A stretch of DNA of 64,000 nucleotides from Thysanoteuthis rhombus (Eukaryota > Mollusca > Cephalopoda > Oegopsida > Thysanoteuthidae): assembly GCA_963457665.1 (NCBI GenBank), contig OY735201.1, positions 29,330,841 to 29,394,840 on the forward strand, in the 5' to 3' direction. The stretch's first letter is position 1. Every line of letters starts with the position of its first letter. Shown here piece after piece: positions 33,255 to 43,916 of this stretch. Below the pieces are notes generated by a model. It was not told where the DNA came from and ran no database searches. It worked only from the letters and a program-made list of their open reading frames with translations. The position numbers were made by a program, and so were the translations under genes.

Positions 33255-34650
33255 AAATCCCTCTCCCCCATGTATTGAATGTCAGTGATTTTCTTCCCGT
33301 CTGAGTGCTTGGATCGAAGCCCATAAGACGGATTAGATTACCAGGAGTAAAGAGTTCTAATTAATGAGTTGACAGGTAATAATTAGTGGAAAACATAGAC
33401 AACGACCTAGACGCCGGAATAATCAACCTATTTCAAGCATCTCACTACCACTTCCGGAACAACAAGTGTCTCAGAGCAGTGATCTTTAAAAAAAAACAAC
33501 TTTTCCGCAGATCAATGGGGGTCCTTCAAATCATGCTCGGAGTCTGCAGTGGTACTCCCTCTCAATCTAATATTGCAGTAGAAAAACAACATCATCCATT
33601 ACAATGCTATAAAAAGCATAATTATTGAACACAGACCTCTATCATATATAAGAATGTGGAAAAATGTAATCTATTTTAAATAAATATAATTTTCAAGGGA
33701 CAAAAATTGCTCTTTACTGTACTTCATTATTTAGTCTAAAACCTAAATGTAGAAAATGGGGTCCTTACGATATTTCTTTTAGGGAAAACGTTCTTGAGTT
33801 TTTCAAATTTTGAAACCTCTATCTTGGTAGGTAAATTTGTGATGGTTGTTCAACCTTGGTACTTTTTGTTTTTTTCTGTGAATACATTAACCAAATTAAA
33901 TTATGAAATAGAGAAGTCAAAGAGCTTCCAGGAAAACAAAGTAGAATGTTTGTTCTTGTTATTATTCAACACTTGAGTGTTGCTCATCATATAATGCTAT
34001 TTTGATGTTGGGAGTATACTTTTGCCATTGTGAGTAATATCAGGTTTGTCATATTTCAGCTGTCCACTGAGACGCTCGTAAATTAAAGCAGGTTTCATCA
34101 CGTATGGGTAAGGAAACCTGATTGAATATTCACTTGACCTTTGAACGGAGAGGATAGGTAACAGACACCGTGTAAACAAGTGTATTCATTTATTTAAAAA
34201 GAAGAAGTGGAAAAGAAAATGAAACAAGGATTATACTTTGATTTGTTTGAGTTGTATTACTAACTTATTGAGTTTTCCAGATTGAACAGTATTGAGTCTT
34301 CAGAAGGCAACTTCTAGGAGTACAAGTACAGCTGAAAATAAAAGCTGTGAATGAAATACACATTGTGAAACTGTGGATGTAACTTTTCTTATACTCCTGC
34401 TTGAATTATAGGATAATATGATGTTTACAGAGCTGTCTCTCATTTTTTCTTTGAGCTGACCAAGGGACACCTCTTATTTTCAAAACATGACAGCGCTGGA
34501 ACAAACAGTAAAATATGCATGGATGACAAGCTCTGCCCTGGGTTGATGAGGCTGTGGCTCAGTCCCCCTCTCCTCTGCACTTGTCCTTTTCTTTTCTGTT
34601 ATCACTGGGATGGGCTGCCCAAATAAATGGCATTGCTCTCTTCTTCCTGT
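33255..34650. other. unassigned stretch
   Basis: An 80-codon plus frame at 33386-33628 (starts MENIDNDLDAGIINLFQASH) has mixed composition and local CpG at 33400-33540, but no motif. Nothing else was recognised to 34650. Confidence 0.25.
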
Positions 34651-34657
34651 TCATCAG

Positions 34658-34889
34658 AATGCAATGGCAAAACAGAGTCACAATTTTTCTCTTCCTGCTA
34701 GTCAGAGGCCATGCCAAACTCCAGCGTTGTCATTCCATCCAATGCCTAACCTTGTTACAAGAGAGTTCACTAGAAGAGTTGCAAATTCTCACTTGGCTAG
34801 AAGAGAGAAATTTTGGTTGAGGAGTCGTTGGGTGAGGAGTGAGATTTATATTGATGAGGTGCCAAATGTTAGAAGGATTGAGAACAAAG
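34658..34889 (+). CDS. candidate internal coding exon, unknown protein
   Basis: The best gene-like segment in the window. A strong acceptor (CTCTTCTTCCTGTTCATCAG ending at 34657) and a consensus donor (AAAG|GTAAGA at 34889/34890) bracket 232 bp that is open in the frame running 34610-34990. The encoded ~77 residues start NAMAKQSHNFSLPASQRPCQ and end EIYIDEVPNVRRIENK. They are polar, rich in Arg/Ser, without simple-sequence character, and show no signal peptide or membrane segment. Phases would be 0 at the 5' end and 1 at the 3' end. The alternative frame from 34554 is also open, but it has no matching donor phase evidence. I do not recognise the family. It could still be chance. Confidence 0.4.
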
Positions 34890-35032
34890 GTAAGAACTTG
34901 GAAGACATGGCTACTGACACTCTGATAGATTCTAATGATTCAAGGATACGAACAGGGAAAGAAGGTGGGAGGATAAGAATCAGGAAATAAGTGTAAAATA
35001 AGCAAAGAGATAGAGGGAAAGAATCACATAGA

Positions 35033-35100
<68 letters not shown>
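35033..35100. repeat. (GA)n microsatellite
   Basis: Alternating GA tract of about 65 bp. The 150-codon minus-strand frame reading Leu-Ser repeats is an artefact. Confidence 0.95.
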
Positions 35101-35103
<3 letters not shown>

Positions 35104-35358
35104 AGGAATTGAGTATGAATTGTACAGTAGAAAGTAAGTGAAATAACCAGTAAGCAGGGGGCGTAGTTGTGAGAGGGGATGGGACAATTTCAATCTATGT
35201 GGGATTATAAAAAAACCTATCAGCACACATACATACATACATACGTACATACACACACTTACAGAAAACCACTTATAAAATGAATCCTGTTTATGCAATG
35301 TTCACCTGCAGTGAGGAACCTGTCTATATTTTTTATCTATCTCCCATCTTAATTAAAA

Positions 35359-35795
35359 CAGGTCTGGTTAGTTACTAAATAGAAACCACCATGCAAATGA
35401 TATCTTTTGCCAGGCTGCCATGTTAGGGGTAATCAATTAGAAAAATTGGAATAGAGATTGATCAGTGAGTAAGTTGCATCTCTCATCTTTTATTGGGCAG
35501 TGATCACAAAAAAGTCTGAATTTTTAGAAAAACAAGTGTACAGAAACTAAGGGAAATTTAGCCTAAATGTACATTGCAAACTGAACCCCTCACAAAAACC
35601 ATTTAGAGAATTAATTTTCACCCCCCACCCAAAACTCATTTTTTTGTGGACATAAGGAGGAGTAAATATTGAAATTCTCAGCCTGCAAGTTCCATTATGC
35701 AACTTCTATGTATGATACATAATCAGCCAGGCAGGAAGCTAATCCAAGTTGAAAACTGAAGGAAATGTTGACAGTTTTGGGGACAGTTTCTCATA
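35359..35795 (+). repeat. family A repeat, full-length, forward
   Basis: CAGGTCTGGTTAGTTACTAA to GGGGACAGTTTCTCATAG. Confidence 0.88.
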
Positions 35796-35799
35796 GAAG

Positions 35800-36340
35800 A
35801 CTGCAGAATGGAAGGCGACTGGATTTCAAGACATTTTCACATCAAAGATAAATTGTTTCTCATTTCACTTGTTGCCAATGTTTCAAATTGAACAACTATA
35901 GCCATCAAAGATGGCGGAGGTTTCTATCATTTTAAATTTGTGCATGTGATTGTTTATGTGTCTGCATTTTCCAGCACTCCTGGCCATACCGTTCTATCAA
36001 CAAACTTGAAAATTGGTATCAGTACTCCACTAGACCCCTCTTAAAAATGTTTTTTTCATACTTGGAAAAAAAGATTTTTTGACCTTTTTAGGGGGTTATT
36101 TTGATGAGATTGTTAGCAACATCTAGATTCTCCAGAATCTGGATGTTTCTAGATGTTTTTTTTAACTTTACTTCAGATGTTTTCCATTGGAAAACACAAG
36201 TGATGTCATAAATAGAATTCATTGTGACTATATTCATTCTTAGATGGAATTTTTTATATGATGTATGCTATGTTTGTTCAATTATTGCCTGTGATTACAA
36301 CTTGATTTCAAATCAATCAACCAATCACAATCGATAAGAA
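35800..36340. other. unassigned stretch
   Basis: AT-rich, nothing recognised. Confidence 0.3.
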
Positions 36341-36762
36341 ATTGCCAAAACTGCCAACTTTTTTTTAATTTTTGAAGTTGCTGTGGCTGGCAGGGTTTGA
36401 TTGTATCATGCCTACAGGTAGGAACAATGGAGTTGGGGGGTTGTGAAAATTCTACTTGGTGTCATGCCTAGGGAAGACTTTTTTTTGTTTTTTGAAAAAT
36501 TCCCCCAAAATACTTTTTGGTAGGGTGTTCAAATTACAATGTAAGTTTATGCTAAATTGGTCCTTAGTTTGTGCTAGACGACATTCACTCTACTTTTTGG
36601 AAAATTTGAACTTATCAGTGATTCAGCAAAAGGTGAGAGAAATAACTTACCAATTGATCAACCCTTTTTCAAATTTTTCAATTGATCACCCCCAACACAG
36701 CATGCTGCCAAAATATGTTAGTCTTGTGACAGTTTCAATTGAGTGCCCAACCAGACCTATTT
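36341..36762 (-). repeat. family A repeat, near full-length, reverse
   Basis: From ATTGCCAAAACTGCCAACTT to GAGTGCCCAACCAGACCTAT. The 103-codon frame inside it is repeat-derived. Confidence 0.85.
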
Positions 36763-36821
36763 ATTAATGAGCTTTAATGATTTAAATTGAATGAAAAGAT
36801 TTCCTGAGGTTCAGCTATTCA

Positions 36822-37165
36822 TATACTAGCTGAAGCACCCATCTATGCTAGGTTAAATATCTAAGGAGAAAAAAAAAAAAAAAATGTTTCCTTGCCCTTT
36901 TGGGGACAGACTTGCCCTTCACTTTTCACCCTTTAAAGGTGGAAAAAAGTTCACCTTCAATTTTGACTGCCTACAAATAGGAATAAAGTTTTACTTCACT
37001 TTTGATTCCTTAAGGGGGTGGGGAAGTTCCACACAACCTTTGCATTCTTATGGGAAAAAAGTTTCCATCCACTTTCAACCCCTCAAAGGGAGAAAGGTTT
37101 TCTTCCACTTTTAACCTCTTAAAAGAGTGAAAAGTTTTCCTTCACTTTCTACCCTTTAAAGATTT
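36822..37165 (+). repeat. family H head plus ~38-bp minisatellite
   Basis: After ATACTAGCTGAAGCACCCAT come about seven degenerate units of 34-39 bp, each with a core like CACTTTTCACCCTTTAAAGG then a GGAAAAAAGTTT-type run (36910-37160). The 76-codon frame is an artefact. Confidence 0.8.
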
Positions 37166-37182
37166 ATATATAAAGAAGATAT

Positions 37183-37184
37183 GC

Positions 37185-37262
<78 letters not shown>
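37183..37262. repeat. (TA)n microsatellite
   Basis: Long uninterrupted TA tract immediately 5' of the Penelope-like remnant. Confidence 0.95.
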
Positions 37263-37263
<1 letters not shown>

Positions 37264-37269
37264 TTTAAA

Positions 37270-37720
37270 AGTGAAAAAAATTTCCAACAATGTGTAATTT
37301 ATCAATTTGACAAACCCCCCAAGCCTCACAATCAAAATATTGAGAACTTTAGAAAGTACTTTGTAATCCAAATTATAAACAGTAATTCTTAAACTATAAA
37401 AAAAAAACATCCGCAAAAAACAAATGATAACCCTACATCTGAAGCTCTTGTATTTGAGATAACATGTAAAAACTGCCAGAAGAAATACATTGGTGAAACA
37501 TAAAGAATTTCAAACAAAAGAATTTATGAACATGAAAGGTCCCTAAGAATGAATGACACACAAAACGCACTTATTGTCCATTGAAACAAGGAGGACCACT
37601 CTTTCAAGACACAAAAATAATAAAGGCAGAACTAAACAAAAAAATTCAACTGATGATAGAGTAGGCGCTAATTTCAGAATATAATACAATCCAACAACGT
37701 TTTGGAAAAATGCACTTATC
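37270..37720 (+). pseudogene. Penelope-like element, GIY-YIG endonuclease remnant
   Basis: Frame from 37441 reads EALVFEITCKNCQKKYIGET, a stop, then RISNKRIYEHERSLRMNDTQ, NALIVH, a stop, and NKEDHSFK to about 37605. This is the GIY-YIG nuclease of Penelope-like retroelements: a C-x2-C pair, the YIG/ET core, the Arg and EH of the catalytic helix, and the following His residues that complete the CCHH zinc-binding set of this group. The nuclease nicks target DNA for retrotransposition. Two in-frame stops and the absence of an upstream reverse transcriptase (replaced by simple repeat) show it is a dead 3' fragment. Upstream text (FDKPPKPHNQNIENFRKYF) probably belongs to the linker. Confidence 0.8.
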
Positions 37721-37724
37721 TTAA

Positions 37725-38490
37725 GCATTAGTAAAAAAAATAAATGAAATACCATTGAAGATAAGCAAGAAGAGCGACAGCCAAAATTCTAAGGAATAAA
37801 GGCAAAGAATTCAAAGTACTCGAGAGAAAACCAAATAATGCCACCAAAATGTTAAATTATTCTCCCATAAAAACGTTTGACCTCATACATTTGTAAAAAT
37901 TTTTTAAATCTGATCTGATAATGCTACTGATGTTAAATGTATAATTCCAAATAGAAAACATGAAAAATTTATAATCTTATCAAATTAATAAAAAACAAAT
38001 GTGTCTATGTATTTTGAATGGAAAGTAAGAGTCCAGTGTGGCATTATAGTTATATTGTAAATAGAAGTCCTCTTGAAGAAAACTTACAAAATTTTTTCCC
38101 AAAACATTTTTCCTTAAAGCTTTCCCCTAGTTCACCTAGTATGCATGTCAAATTTGGTTGGGCTGTTATTTGGTTTAGGTGATTTCCATTGTGTGACACA
38201 AACAAACAGGTAGATAGACAGACGGTGTGACACCTCACACATTTATACTGATTAACAAACAAGACATTTGGCCTCTTTAACTACTATAAAAGTTCTATTA
38301 CTTGGTTGTCAACAATACAGCAAAGAACAAAGATAGAAGCAAGGTCATCTTATTGCATTAGCATACTGGGCAGTTGCTTGGGGTCCCTGCAATTTCAAGG
38401 GCCTCATAATTCAATTTGAAAAATAAAAACTCTATTTTAATGTCTTAGAGGTGAAGGTGTGTGTGTGTGTAGGAGACCAAGTACATTGCT
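37725..38490. other. unassigned, with a short dispersed fragment
   Basis: 38130-38260 (CATGTCAAATTTGGTTGGGC then CACAAACAAACAGG) resembles the tail of a family E-type repeat. 38370-38420 has GGGTCCCTGCAATTTCAAGG, distantly like family D. Confidence 0.3.
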
Positions 38491-38496
38491 ATGCAA

Positions 38497-38830
38497 TACA
38501 ACTAGAAAGTTGAAAATTTCAACATTTACCCCCTAAATCAAGAAAAATTGTTTTTTTAGCTTCTATAAGATTCCCATTCTAAACATTTTTTGTGAGGAGA
38601 GGTGTTCTTTTTGCAGTGTAAGTTTATGCTAAATTGATCCCTTTGTGTTACACTTGTTTTTTGGAAAATTCAGACTTTATTTTAGGGATCACTGGCCAAC
38701 AAAAAGCTGGAGCAGAATCTTATTTGTTGATCACCCCCTTTTTCAATTTCATTTTGATCACCCCCAACATGGCATATTACCGGAAGATGTAGATCACTTG
38801 ATGGTTTCTATTGAATAACTAACCATCCCC
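38497..38830 (-). repeat. family A repeat, reverse, 5'-decayed
   Basis: AACTAGAAAGTTGAAAATTTC to CTATTGAATAACTAACCATC, with TTGATCACCCCCAACATGGC intact. Confidence 0.8.
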
Positions 38831-39034
38831 GTGGTATAAAATCATTAATGTCATTAAATATAGAAAGTCCTCCCACCTTTACTCATGTGAAAGTCGGTAG
38901 TCTGGAGTTCTTTTTTTGGTAGGAGGCAATTGTTTGCATATACATGTACCTGTGTGTAATACAAACATACACACTATCATCATTATCAGCCATTTCAGAT
39001 CCACTCTTACCATGATGATTAAAGGGTCATGTTT

Positions 39035-39274
39035 GTTTTAGGGGAAGATTGTGCATATTTGGGTTCAGCCGTTGCCACAAGTTGCCTCCCAAGGATAGAG
39101 AACCTAGTCGGTCCTATGATTTAGTTCATAACAAAGCGCAGAGGAGAAATGATGGATTAATGTCTTTCCCAAAGTCATGAGAGTGAGGCAGACATAAACA
39201 GCTGCGGCTGGATTTTGAACTCAGCTCACAGATACAATATTTTGCACCTCTAACCGTTATGCCCACAACTCCCC

Positions 39275-39280
<6 letters not shown>
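39035..39280 (+). repeat. family F repeat, copy 4 (longest)
   Basis: Includes TTGCCTCCCAAGGATAGAGA, TAATGTCTTTCCCAAAGTCA and CTGGATTTTGAACTCAGCTC. The TTTTGAACTCAGCTCACAGA block is the family's B-box-like signature, and the CCTCTAACCGTTATGCCC end resembles the reverse of an A box (GGGCATAACGGTTAGAGG). The tRNA-like promoter would therefore be on the minus strand. Confidence 0.55.
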
Positions 39281-39309
<29 letters not shown>

Positions 39310-39339
39310 TGCACACACACACATACACACACACACGTG

Positions 39340-39387
<48 letters not shown>
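39280..39387. repeat. (CA)n microsatellite with GCGC interruption
   Basis: CA/TG alternation with a GTGCGCGCGCAC centre, purine-pyrimidine alternating throughout. Minus-strand Cys-Val frames are artefacts. Confidence 0.95.
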
Positions 39388-39389
<2 letters not shown>

Positions 39390-39399
39390 ATAAGTGTCC

Positions 39400-41030
39400 C
39401 ATGAACCATTTTTAAAAAAATTGATATTTTTGTTATATATATCCATATATTATCACTTACATAAATCAAGATTTTTAAAGAATAAAACCAATATATCATA
39501 ATGCATACGGCATATATAAATTGTTTGTAGATGGACCACCTGCATTTCAATGCAGACAACATTCAGAATAGAAATGTACTTTGATATTAATGAATATACT
39601 TAGAAGAAACATTGAATAAATGGGTTTTTGTTTGTCACTAAAGATGTAAAATAAACCCATATAACTGATTAAATAAGATGAGCCCCTGCTTTATTCCATT
39701 ATTCAATCAGATGTACACCTTATTTCATTCAGAGATGAGCTGCATTTGATCATTCACACAGACTTTTAAATGGGGGTGTGGTCTGTATGTGGGGTGAGTC
39801 TATTAGAATCTTGGTTACTGCAGCAGATTGCAGTGTGAATGGTTATTAGGAATACTGCAGTGTCATTGGCAAAGAATGGTAGTAGAGGATGTACCAGAAT
39901 ATGTGTACACACTTTATTTGTAAATAGTAGCAACAGAGGTAATTTTGTTTTTCTAAAATAGGTTCCAAACTTAAAAACATTTAGAAAGTAATGCTCTTCG
40001 GACTTTACACAGCAGTACATCATACATAGTACAACAATATAAGTTATTTAACATGACAACGTCACTTTATTCTATTCAGTGAAGTGTGGGGTTGAGTGCA
40101 AGGTGAGGGGAAGTCTTACTAAAGTTCAGCAAGGGGTCTAGAGGATGATAGGAAGTCTATCACTCTCTGTGATCTGTAAGTGCAACAGGTTGTACGGAGA
40201 GAATTCTCTGAAAATGGAACTTAACCATTAACATAAATGTTCCTAATACATGAATGTAACATTCTGAGATAGGTATAACTAAACCAGCGATTTTCAACCG
40301 ATGTGAATTGAAACATCCCTAAGTGTGTGGCATGAGTTTTGAGGGAGGATGATCCTCCATCAAATAAAGGCTGTGGAACAGTATGGATACAAAAATAATA
40401 TTTGAATACGTTTTAACATTATAGGTACTTCGATGTGTAATAATGACAAATATCCACAAAACATTAAAAATTTTGGAAAACCATGATCAACAATGTACTT
40501 TTGGCAATGAAATATATAAATTATCAGTTTGTTTAACTTATGAACTCATTGATATCATTCATGGAAATCACTGAACTGAACATTTAAAGATTTCTTTCAG
40601 TCAATTGAACATATTTTTGTTTTTGTTGTACCCACGTTTCAAACGATTCATTCTACTGCATTCTTGTGGTATACAATCCGTATTCAAAAAGAGGGACTGT
40701 TTTTCCAGTTGTATCAAATGGAAAATGATGGCAAGATTTTTTTTCTTTCTTTTTGTATGTGGCAATGCTTGTAAAGTTGATTGCAAATGTTTTTAACTTC
40801 TTTGTTAAACAGAGAATTCAATATCATGTCCCTGTTGAAAAATAAAAGCCACACTGAGTTGAAATCTACACTTGTCTGACTTGAACATTTAGCCAACAAG
40901 TTGATGCTGATTCTTTCAGTGTTCTCCCTATCCATCTGCATTCACTGTCTATTATGCGGACTTCCTTCCAGAGAGGGGAGTACTCATTTTCTCCCTCTAG
41001 ACATGGTTCACCATATCTGATTTTGTGGGA
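39400..41030. other. unassigned AT-rich stretch
   Basis: Several 60-85-codon frames on both strands, none with motifs. Opposing frames at 40600-40800 cover the same bases. Confidence 0.35.
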
Positions 41031-41033
41031 ACT

Positions 41034-41434
41034 GATCAGGTTTGTCACTCAAAAGAAACTGTCATGTCACCAATGTCTTTTGGTAGCATGCAGTGGGGGA
41101 AAGAAGGCTGATCAATGAATAAGTTACTTCTCCTGTTGAGCAGTGATCACTAAAAAAGTTTGAATATTCAAAAAAAAAATGGACACAAACTAAGAGATCA
41201 ATTTAGCGTAAACTTACATTGCAAATTGAACCTTCTCATCTAAAAACCTATTTAGAGGAGGGGGAATTTTAAAAAAATTAAGGGAAGTTTTTTGTTGACA
41301 TAATAGGATCAAATTTTGAGCCCTCCAGCTCAATTGGTGCAGACTGTACGCATGATATATTGCCAGCCAGCCAGCTGGACCAACTCAAAAACTGAAGAAA
41401 CATATGTTCAGAGTTTTGGTTGACAGTTTCTTAT
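41034..41434 (+). repeat. family A repeat, full-length, forward
   Basis: GATCAGGTTTGTCACTCAAA to GGTTGACAGTTTCTTATA. First of three forward copies within 1.5 kb. Confidence 0.88.
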
Positions 41435-41484
41435 AATGCCATAACATTCAAGTAACACTATGAAAAGCGTTGGTTAAAAGTATC

Positions 41485-41600
41485 TAATAACCTGCCGGGT
41501 AGTTATGAGTTCAATCCTTGGGTGGTGTAGTGCAAAAAAGTCATATATACTGGTTCAGTGGAAGAGACAGACTCATGACATTGTGGAATATATATACTAG
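41485..41600 (+). mobile_element. possible SINE-like fragment
   Basis: AGTTATGAGTTCAATCCTTG is B-box-like and GTTCAGTGGAAGAGACAGAC resembles the block at 23023. No A box seen. Confidence 0.3.
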
Positions 41601-41640
41601 AAAGAATTAACTGGCATGAGATATCATTTTGCATTGAAAT

Positions 41641-41853
41641 GACATGGACCCCTCTTCCCTCGGAAACTGGGGGGAGGGTTGTTGTGGTAGTAAAAAAACA
41701 AAGGAATCGTTTTATCTAAACATGATAAGGAGTAAATGTTGAAAATTTCAGCCCACTAGCCCCATGGGTGCAACCCGTATGCGTGATACATATATAGCCA
41801 ACTGGACAACTGGAGAAACCAATGCTGATAGTTTTGGGAGATGGTTTTTTACT
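41641..41853 (+). repeat. family A repeat, 3' half, forward
   Basis: Starts in the C/G-rich centre and ends GGGAGATGGTTTTTTACT. Confidence 0.8.
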
Positions 41854-42039
41854 TAACATACAAGTATTTCTACATAATAAGATCAATGTGGCAGCTTTGT
41901 GCCCCTATTGATAATTACTCAAAAGTATTTTGATCGCTGCCTCTTATTTTTAGTACATATCAAAATACACTGGCAACTTTTGTCAACTAGTCTTTTGTGA
42001 CCTTTTCACCTAATTTTTTAATGCATAAAACAAGAACAC

Positions 42040-42463
42040 AGGTCTGGTAAGTCACTCAATTGAAACTGTCTTGTGACCAATGGCTTTTGGCAGCCTGCCG
42101 GATTGGGGGTGATCAATGATAAAATTAGAATGAGGTGTGATCAATGGGTAGTTACTTCTCTCACTGCTTTGTTGGATCACCAAAAAATTTGAATTGTCCA
42201 AAAACCAGCAAGCATAAAATAGTGGGCAATTTAACATAAACTTACATTCTTAATTGACTCCCCCCATCCATTTTGTAGGGGAATAGCGAAAAAACAAAAA
42301 AAATGTTCTTTTTAAGGACTAATTTTTCAAAATTTCAGCCTTCTAGCTCTCTTGCCGCAGCCAGTACATATGATACATACATACATATACACATACAAAC
42401 ATAGTCAGCCAGCCAGCCAGCCAGACCATCTTAAAAACTGACAATTTTGGTTGATGGTTTTAA
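42040..42463 (+). repeat. family A repeat, full-length, forward
   Basis: CAGGTCTGGTAAGTCACTCA to TTGGTTGATGGTTTTAATG, with expanded GATACATACATACATA and AGCCAGCCAGCC tracts at 42370-42425. Confidence 0.88.
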
Positions 42464-42479
42464 TGACAGGAAGGTGCTT

Positions 42480-42862
42480 ACTATGATCATTTTGAGATAG
42501 GATCTTTTAGATAACAATAACTGGCTGATAACATTAAGCAAAGGATATGTAGAGGAAGCCCCTAATTATGATCTCTTTGAATAAAGTGTTTTTTGGATGG
42601 ATCATGATAATAATTACCAGCTGATAACATTATCCATGAGTATAATATAGTATGCATACATGTAGATATCATTGTATTGATAATATTTATAGAGATTATA
42701 ATCTACAGCTTCCTCTGTACGTGTATGTGTGTGTGAGTATGCATATGTGTAGATATCATTATATTGATACCATTAATAGTGATTATGATTTACAGTTTCC
42801 TCTGTAAGTGTGTATATGTGTGTGAGTATGCATACGTGTAGATATCATCATACTGATAACAT
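42480..42862 (+). repeat. ~88-bp tandem repeat, about 2.4 units plus older unit
   Basis: GTATGCAT starts at 42650, 42737 and 42826. Each unit reads GTAGATATCAT, TATTGATA, GATTAT and TTTCCTCTGTA. An older, diverged pair sharing GCTGATAACATTA occurs at 42524 and 42620. Confidence 0.8.
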
Positions 42863-43149
42863 AACATAACATAAATAGTATATTCAACTGTTATTCCACA
42901 TTTAGTTCACAGAAGCGCCACTGTAACAGAAGAGGAAGGTATCCTTGCGGTATATCAAGTTCCGCATTATACGGACCATGGAAGCCATGCTATAAATGAA
43001 TGAATAACGCGGGAACGTATGTGTCGGCTCGTCGTCAGTGACATTAATCAAAGTGTTGCATGTAAGAAAAAAAAAAAACACACACATAAAAAGATATATG
43101 AATGAGACATGCTGATGATATCTACCTCATTTTTGTTTTTGTTTTTCAG

Positions 43150-43195
43150 ACGAGGCCAGTTTCCGTGAGGGACTCAGGTACGAAAAAACCAAGTA
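43150..43195 (+). CDS. candidate terminal exon, unknown protein
   Basis: The acceptor TTTTTGTTTTTGTTTTTCAG ends at 43149. The sequence then reads (D)EASFREGLRYEKTK and stops at 43193-43195, with the split codon completed from the upstream exon. A donor CAG|GTACG at 43177 would alternatively make a 28-bp microexon. Very short, so support rests on the strong polypyrimidine tract and CpG context only. Confidence 0.2.
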
Positions 43196-43335
43196 ATGGA
43201 GGAAGAACTGGAAACGAATATTAATGGAGGATGATGAGGATGTTTCTGTCCAAGTTGTTTGGGCCGACACTATTGATTATGTCAGAGATGCAGGGGAAGG
43301 AACACAGTAACCATAATCATGAGTAGGACTTTGGG

Positions 43336-43405
43336 AGAGAGAGAGAGAGAGAGAGGTAAGAGAGAGGAAAAAAGAAGGAAGAGAGAAAAAGAAAGAGAAG
43401 GAGAC
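43336..43405. repeat. (GA)n and purine tract
   Basis: GAGAGAGA at 43336-43354 grading into GAAAGAGAAGG. Confidence 0.9.
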
Positions 43406-43582
43406 GGGGGGGGATGTAGCCGTGCATGGAACAATAACATCTCTCTGCGAATCGAATCAAGCCAAACGAAACCGGTGTTAAGGTTTTGTCAGCCTCCATC
43501 AGAAAAAACAGCAACCAACTGCCTCCTCCGACCCCATCACTCGCTGCGGACTCTCTGCGGAGCCAAATTTAGTGTTAATGGG

Positions 43583-43720
43583 GCCCGGTGCCCTTTTATT
43601 TTTGTATTTAGTTATTATTAGTCAAACAAATCAAAACAAAAATGGGATATTCATAAAATTATGATATCTAATTTAATGTAAAGTCCTCTATAGATCAATA
43701 ACCTATCTTTATGTAACATC
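43583..43720 (+). repeat. family D repeat, copy 3 (5' part)
   Basis: TTTTATTTTTGTATTTAG, CAAAACAAAAATGGGATA, TAATTTAATGTAAAGTCC and ATCTTTATGTAACATCCA match 18155-18275. Confidence 0.6.
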
Positions 43721-43779
43721 CAGCTCCAACAAGTCTAGTCGAGACATTTTACTTTTGTTACCCACAGAAAAAAATATAT

Positions 43780-43910
43780 CCATAAATGAATCATTGTTGC
43801 TCCCCAGAACATATACTAAAACTAATTATATAAAAAAATTATCCAAAATCATCAGAAAAAATAGATCTTTCATCTAGAACTATATAAAAAAGATTATTGC
43901 ATTGTTGGTC
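43780..43910 (+). repeat. family C repeat, 5' part
   Basis: AATGAATCATTGTTGCTCC, CTAAAACTAATTATATAAAA and ATAGATCTTTCATCTAGAAC match 54640-54720 and 61215-61335. Its presumed 3' part is at 44590-44680, beyond inserted or expanded sequence. Confidence 0.6.
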
Positions 43911-43916
43911 CAGGGA

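Larger units (their letters stand above)
42880..43600. other. locally CpG-richer, mostly unique segment
   Basis: CpG is more frequent here (AACGCGGGAACG, TCGGCTCGTCGTCAG, CATCACTCGCTGCGG) than in flanking DNA, and no dispersed repeat covers it. A 61-codon minus frame (42902-43087) and a 100-codon plus frame (43319-43621) overlap it. The plus one begins with a GA-repeat artefact (Glu/Arg/Lys). Confidence 0.35.

Noticed and set aside
34554..34820. 88-codon frame with a signal-peptide-like start
   Set aside because: It overlaps the better-supported exon 34658-34889 in another frame, and its hydrophobic start reads the polypyrimidine tract of the acceptor.
34846..35298. 150-codon minus-strand frame with a Leu-Ser core
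   Set aside because: The core is a (GA)n microsatellite read in reverse.
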